Positions 60,006 to 64,000 of a stretch of 64,000 nucleotides of DNA are shown here, one piece after another. Under the pieces are notes generated by a model. That model did no database searches and was not told the DNA's origin. It saw only the letters and a list, made by a program, of their open reading frames with translations. Position 1 is the stretch's first letter; every line of letters starts with the position of its first letter. Source of the stretch: CAVQBP01 sp963782475 (lineage in GTDB: Bacteria > Bacteroidota > Ignavibacteria > Ignavibacteriales > Ignavibacteriaceae); NCBI GenBank assembly GCA_963782475.1, contig CAWAJW010000012.1:868001-932000 (forward strand). The letters are read 5' to 3'. A program made the translations under genes and the position numbers.

Positions 60006-61269
60006 ATGCAATTTTCAAATGCTTTTCACCTGATGGCCAAACCTACCGGACCTATTTGTAATCTTGACTGCGAGTATTGTTTCTATCTTGAAAAAGAAAA
60101 ATTGTACAATCCAAAAAAAAATTGGGAAATGCCCGATGAAGTTTTGGAAAAATATATACAAGATTATATAGAGGCTCAGAACATCCCTGTAATTACATTT
60201 GCATGGCAGGGAGGAGAACCTACATTATTAGGCGTTGATTTTTTTAAGAAAGCCGTTAAGCTTCAAAAGAAGTATTCTTACGGTAAAAAAATTGAAAATA
60301 CACTGCAGACTAATGGAATTTTAATAAATGATCAATGGGGTCAATTTTTATCTGAAAATAATTTTTTAATTGGATTATCGATTGACGGTCCGGCGGAAAT
60401 ACATGATAAATACAGGGTACATAAAGGAGGGCAGCCCAGCTTTGACAAGGTAATAAAAGGTTTAAATTATTTGAAGAAGTATAATGTTGAATTTAATACA
60501 TTAACATCTGTTCAAAGAGATAATTCTTATAAACCGATGGAAGTATATAGCTTCCTTAAAGAAATCGGAAGCAGGTTTATGCAGTTCATTCCAATTGTTG
60601 AAAGAAAAGCTTCCGGCATAAAAGAAAATGAGCTTGAGCTGGTTTTGCCTTCATATAAGAAAGAAGCACCTGTAGCTGCCTGGTCTGTAGAACCTCTGCA
60701 GTATGGAAAGTTTATGATGACAATTTTCGATTATTGGGTGAGACATGATGTCGGCAATTATTTTGTCCAGTTGTTCGATGTGTGTCTCGGAATCTGGTCC
60801 GGACAGGAAGCGGGCCTTTGTGTATTTAAAGAAACATGCGGTCAGGCATTAGCCTTGGAGCATAATGGAGATGTATATTCTTGTGATCATTTTGTTTTCC
60901 CGGAAAATAAACTGCAGAATATAATGGAGGAATCACTGAAGAAAATAGTTGATTCCGATAAGCAGGTTCAATTCGGTTTAGATAAAAAAACTTCACTTCC
61001 GCAGTATTGCCTGGATTGTGACGTTCGGTTTGCATGTAATGGTGAATGTCCCAAAAACAGGTTTATAAAAACTCCCTCAGGTGAAGATGGATTAAATTAT
61101 TTGTGTGCAGGATATAAATATTTTTTCCACGGGATCGCATCCTTATATGAAATTTATGGCGAATGAATTGAATAACAAGCGTTCGCCGGCTAATGTTATT
61201 GAATGGGCTCAGGAGAAGGATAAAGGTTTTTTCCGGATTAATATCGGCAGGAATGGTTTATGTCGATGA
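60006..61269 (+). CDS. Anaerobic sulfatase-maturating radical SAM enzyme, frameshifted tail
   Basis: The intact frame, 60006-61166, gives 386 residues. The radical SAM cluster is Cys18, Cys22 and Cys25 (CNLDCEYCFYLEK), followed by FAWQGGEPTLLG, and the SPASM-type C-terminal cysteines (CGQALALEHNGDVYSCDHF, YCLDCDVRFACNGECPKNR). It converts the Cys of sulfatases to formylglycine without oxygen. After one base is removed near 61140 the frame continues YMKFMANELNNKRSPANVIEW and ends IGRNGLCR then TGA at 61267. That tail resembles a SEC-C zinc motif (normally CxCGSG) with its second Cys replaced by a stop codon. The core enzyme does not depend on this tail. Confidence 0.88.
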
Positions 61270-61320
61270 GGAAGCGGGATTAAAAAAATTTCTGCGGCAA
61301 ATATAACTAATAGTATAAAT

Positions 61321-62163
61321 ATGAATTCTGGTTTTTCCTTTTTTATCTCTTTTATTATGTTGCTTTTTTATTCATGTTCAAACCATCTCAATGGTAAGGC
61401 AGCAATGAATGATATGACTGATTCTCAATATCCCACTGAAAAAATTATTGATACGACATTCGTTTCCGAATTTGTAAATGATAGTATGAAAATCGATGTA
61501 AGTCTCCCCGCAGGTTATAATAAAAATCCGGGTAAATTTTATCATATAGTTTACATGACAGATGGATACTGGCGCAGGGCAGAGCATGATACAATTCATC
61601 AAATGAGTGATAATAAAATAATACCTGAAGTTATAGTGGTTGGTATTGGATATCCGGATGATTATAATTTTAATAAGATCAGGATCCGCGATCTTATAAA
61701 AAATGCTGATAAGCTATTTTCCTGTATTAAAAAGGAAGTTATTCCATATGTTGAAAATAAATACCGTGTCGATACTACAAATAGAACATTATGGGGCTCC
61801 TCATACGGCGGGTATTTCTTAATTTATTCTTTAACAGAACATTTTAAACAAGGTGAGCTCTTTAAGAATTATATTTGTGCAAGTCCGGCATTAAATCCGC
61901 CGTATAAACATGCTAACCTAATCAAAAATGAAGAAGATATGTGGGAGAATCACAAAAAACTTCCGGTCAATCTTTACTTAACCGTTGGGGGGAATGAAGA
62001 AAAACGTTTCCTGGATTCTTATGATGGAATCGTTAAAGCATTCAGCTCTCATAATTACAATGACTTTTATTTCGAACATGAAATAATTCCCGGAAAGAAT
62101 CACTTTACTGTTTGGGAGCCGACTTTATTAAAAGGGTTAAAAAAATTTCTAAATAAGAATTAA
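61321..62163 (+). CDS. Lipoprotein alpha/beta-hydrolase esterase
   Basis: A 280-residue protein with a lipoprotein leader (LLFYSC). It belongs to the esterase D/enterochelin esterase-like group (PF00756). The nucleophile Ser161 is in LWGSSYGGYFLIYS, and the His is near the C-terminus in GKNHFTVWEP; the acidic residue is probably in YLTVGGNEEKRF. It likely removes acyl groups (acetyl or feruloyl) from polysaccharides. It follows the maturase tail. Confidence 0.85.
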   Translation: MNSGFSFFISFIMLLFYSCSNHLNGKAAMNDMTDSQYPTEKIIDTTFVSEFVNDSMKIDVSLPAGYNKNPGKFYHIVYMTDGYWRRAEHDTIHQMSDNKIIPEVIVVGIGYPDDYNFNKIRIRDLIKNADKLFSCIKKEVIPYVENKYRVDTTNRTLWGSSYGGYFLIYSLTEHFKQGELFKNYICASPALNPPYKHANLIKNEEDMWENHKKLPVNLYLTVGGNEEKRFLDSYDGIVKAFSSHNYNDFYFEHEIIPGKNHFTVWEPTLLKGLKKFLNKN

Positions 62164-62209
62164 GCTGACTTTGTTTAAATTAGGGAAGAAATATCTTCTA
62201 TACAATATT

Positions 62210-63658
62210 ATGAATAATGTCGATTCTAATTTACCTAAAATTCATATAAGCCCGGAACAGGTAATTCACAAAATGAAAGGTGGAATAGGAGCCTCATGGC
62301 ATGCAATGTCAAAAGAACTTCCTCTTAATAATGAAAAATATGATTATCCTGTCAGATTAATGAATCCCAGGGGAAGTGCCTATGGAGGAAATCCGCCGGT
62401 AAGTAATGAATCAGCCTGGGAGCAGATTAATTATCATGCCAGGTGGCTGGGATTAAATTTTATCAGGGTGGAATTAAGCCAGCATATGTATGAACCCGAA
62501 AGAAATCTATTTGATTGGTATAATGATGAAATGCTTGCTCTTTACAAAATACTGGATTGGTGTGAAAATAACAGGGCAGATGTTTTTCTTCAGCAAATGT
62601 GGAGACACGTGGAATGGAATGCTTACCCCGGTGTTCATCCGTTATTGAGCGCGCCATTTTCCATTGAGGAATTTGCAAATGGTATTGCAGTTCTGCTTGA
62701 TTTTTTAATTAATAAAAAAAATTATTCCTGTATAAAATATTTCTGCATCGCAAATGAACCGCCGGGCGGAACATGGGGCTATTGGTGGTCCTATGGATCT
62801 TATGCCGGTTCATTTACACCTGCTCTAAAAAGAGTTAGAGAAACACTCAATGAAAAAGGAATAAATATCCCTCTTTCCGGACCTGACTGGACAAGCCTTC
62901 CTCCGCTCGATGAAAGGAAATTTGATTTTGATCCATATCTGGGCGCTTATGATATCCATTCGTACTTCGGTATTGATACAGAAGGGGGAAAAATTATTAG
63001 TGATTGGGTTGAATTGGCACATAATTGTAATAAGCCTTTTTTCTTAACGGAATTTGGAAATATGAATTTAGGCTGGGGAGATAATAATCCTGGTCCAAAA
63101 AGTTTTGCAGCATCCTTATCCAATGCTTCCGATATAATTACTGGATTAAATCTCGGGGTAGATGCTTTCAACCGCTGGAGTTTTACAAATCGCGGGGATT
63201 TAGACGGGCAGTGGCAGCTTATCCGAACATGGGATTCAGAAAAGAAATGTTATCTGAAAAATATATTCCCTGAAAATTCTGCTTATTTTGGATTCGCAGT
63301 TCTCTCCAGGTTTATCGGTAAATATTCAAGCGTATTAAAAATAGATTTCGAAAATATTCCTCCGGGAGTAAAAGCCGCAGCTATTCTTAATAAAAATGAT
63401 TTTATTACAATATTTATAATTAATTGTAATGATGAGAGTATGATTGTTAATCTTGAAATAGAAGAAATAAGTGAAGATAAAGTCTTTTATTTATATCAAG
63501 CAGATGAGGAATCTGTTTCTGTTGAAACGTTTGAGCTGAATCCAATTAAACAACTAAAAGGATTTAATAAGGAACATCAAGTTTTTCTTAAAGCAAAAAG
63601 TATAACAACTTTATCCAATTTTAAATTAACAAATGACGACATTGGTATAATTGAATAA
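62210..63658 (+). CDS. Clan GH-A glycosidase without signal peptide
   Basis: About 482 residues from the ATG at 62210; the frame could instead start at a TTG at 62171, and no start has a good ribosome site. The catalytic pair is clear: acid/base Glu in YFCIANEPPGG and nucleophile Glu in PFFLTEFGN. LNFIRVELSQHMYEP and WSFTNRGDLDGQWQL fit GH5/GH30/GH39-type barrels, but I cannot fix the family. There is no export signal, while its neighbours are exported, so it may act on imported oligosaccharides. The tail (about 390-480) is a beta domain. Confidence 0.75.
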   Translation: MNNVDSNLPKIHISPEQVIHKMKGGIGASWHAMSKELPLNNEKYDYPVRLMNPRGSAYGGNPPVSNESAWEQINYHARWLGLNFIRVELSQHMYEPERNLFDWYNDEMLALYKILDWCENNRADVFLQQMWRHVEWNAYPGVHPLLSAPFSIEEFANGIAVLLDFLINKKNYSCIKYFCIANEPPGGTWGYWWSYGSYAGSFTPALKRVRETLNEKGINIPLSGPDWTSLPPLDERKFDFDPYLGAYDIHSYFGIDTEGGKIISDWVELAHNCNKPFFLTEFGNMNLGWGDNNPGPKSFAASLSNASDIITGLNLGVDAFNRWSFTNRGDLDGQWQLIRTWDSEKKCYLKNIFPENSAYFGFAVLSRFIGKYSSVLKIDFENIPPGVKAAAILNKNDFITIFIINCNDESMIVNLEIEEISEDKVFYLYQADEESVSVETFELNPIKQLKGFNKEHQVFLKAKSITTLSNFKLTNDDIGIIE

Positions 63659-63688
63659 ATAAACACAATCCATTTTGGTGAATAATAT

Positions 63689-64000
63689 ATGAAACCTGTA
63701 AAAAGTAATTTGTTTTTTTTTGTACTCATCTTTTTAATATCAGCTAATCTTTTAACCGGTAAAACTTATAATATAAAGGATTTCGGAGCTGTTGATGACG
63801 GTAAAACCGTAAATACTGTAGCTATTCAAAATACTATAAATAAGTGCAGCGATGCTGGGGGCGGAACCGTGCTTATACCTGCAGGAACTTTTTTATCCGG
63901 TTCAATACGACTATTAAGCAATGTAAACCTTCATCTTGAAAGCGGTGCAATTTTAAAGGGAAGTAACAAAGTATCCGACTACTATTTAAATTCTAAGAAA
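63689..64000 (+). CDS. GH28 polygalacturonase-like protein (3' truncated)
   Basis: The ATG at 63689 opens a frame that runs off the window at 104 codons. It has a signal peptide (MKPVKSNLFFFVLIFLIS) and then the N-terminal GH28/pectate beta-helix signature: YNIKDFGAVDDGK, AIQNTINKCSDAGGGTVLIP, GTFLSGSIRLLSNVNLHLE. It is the second GH28-like gene here. The catalytic part lies outside the window. Confidence 0.82.
   Translation, partial: MKPVKSNLFFFVLIFLISANLLTGKTYNIKDFGAVDDGKTVNTVAIQNTINKCSDAGGGTVLIPAGTFLSGSIRLLSNVNLHLESGAILKGSNKVSDYYLNSKK

Noticed and set aside
1..64000. CRISPR arrays, insertion sequences, tRNA or rRNA genes
   Set aside because: No regularly spaced repeats, transposase-like proteins or recognisable RNA genes were found by reading.

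Overview
The window is AT-rich bacterial DNA from the Bacteroidota/Chlorobi side of the tree, most likely an Ignavibacteria-type organism. The main evidence is the C-terminal type IX secretion (T9SS) sorting domain with the NYPNPFNP signature on three secreted proteins, and in the related form AYPNPFNP on a fourth. Other support comes from many lipoprotein and signal-peptide leaders on glycan enzymes and a TonB receptor with a carboxypeptidase-regulatory N-terminal domain. The assignment is inferred from protein style. No rRNA or tRNA gene was seen.

Layout. (1) 1-4715: two large secreted T9SS-tailed proteins, the first cut by the window start. (2) 5033-14900: a co-directional set with a TolC-type outer-membrane protein, a PhnD-like binding protein, and three large sensor kinases (HAMP-GAF-HisKA_2; REC-PAS-HK; REC-PAS-HK-REC). 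(3) 14916-19432, minus strand: a membrane protein, a winged-helix regulator, a TPR protein, a TonB receptor and a cupin. Identical inverted repeats lie ahead of the first and the TPR genes. (4) 19511-49902: a hemicellulose island with GH44, GH31+PA14, a sodium symporter, GH130, a DUF362 protein, an AGE-type epimerase, two GH5-like enzymes, an acetylesterase, a thioredoxin-like protein, a sugar isomerase fold, mannose-6-phosphate isomerase, GH3, sulfatase, GH74, GH28-like, Gfo/Idh/MocA and YdjC-type proteins. (5) 50021-64000: GH92, a second GH31, a Tat-type sulfatase, a DUF4038-type protein, GH88, an anaerobic sulfatase maturase, an esterase, a clan GH-A enzyme and the start of a GH28.

How they fit. 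Secreted GH5, GH44 and GH74 enzymes could cut glucomannan and xyloglucan, with GH31 and GH3 trimming and esterases deacetylating. The symporter would import a disaccharide. The epimerase could convert mannobiose to mannosyl-glucose, and GH130 would phosphorolyse it. Mannose-6-phosphate isomerase would feed mannose to glycolysis. This matches the known Bacteroides fragilis mannan pathway, but no SusC/SusD pair is present. The right-hand part suggests attack on sulfated, uronic-acid-containing glycans, with the maturase activating both Cys-type sulfatases.

A strong caution: at least ten genes are interrupted by single-base frameshifts. Of 15 events I could place, 14 are repaired by removing one base and one by adding a base. 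That asymmetry looks more like sequence error than gene decay. I give the repaired spans for these genes.
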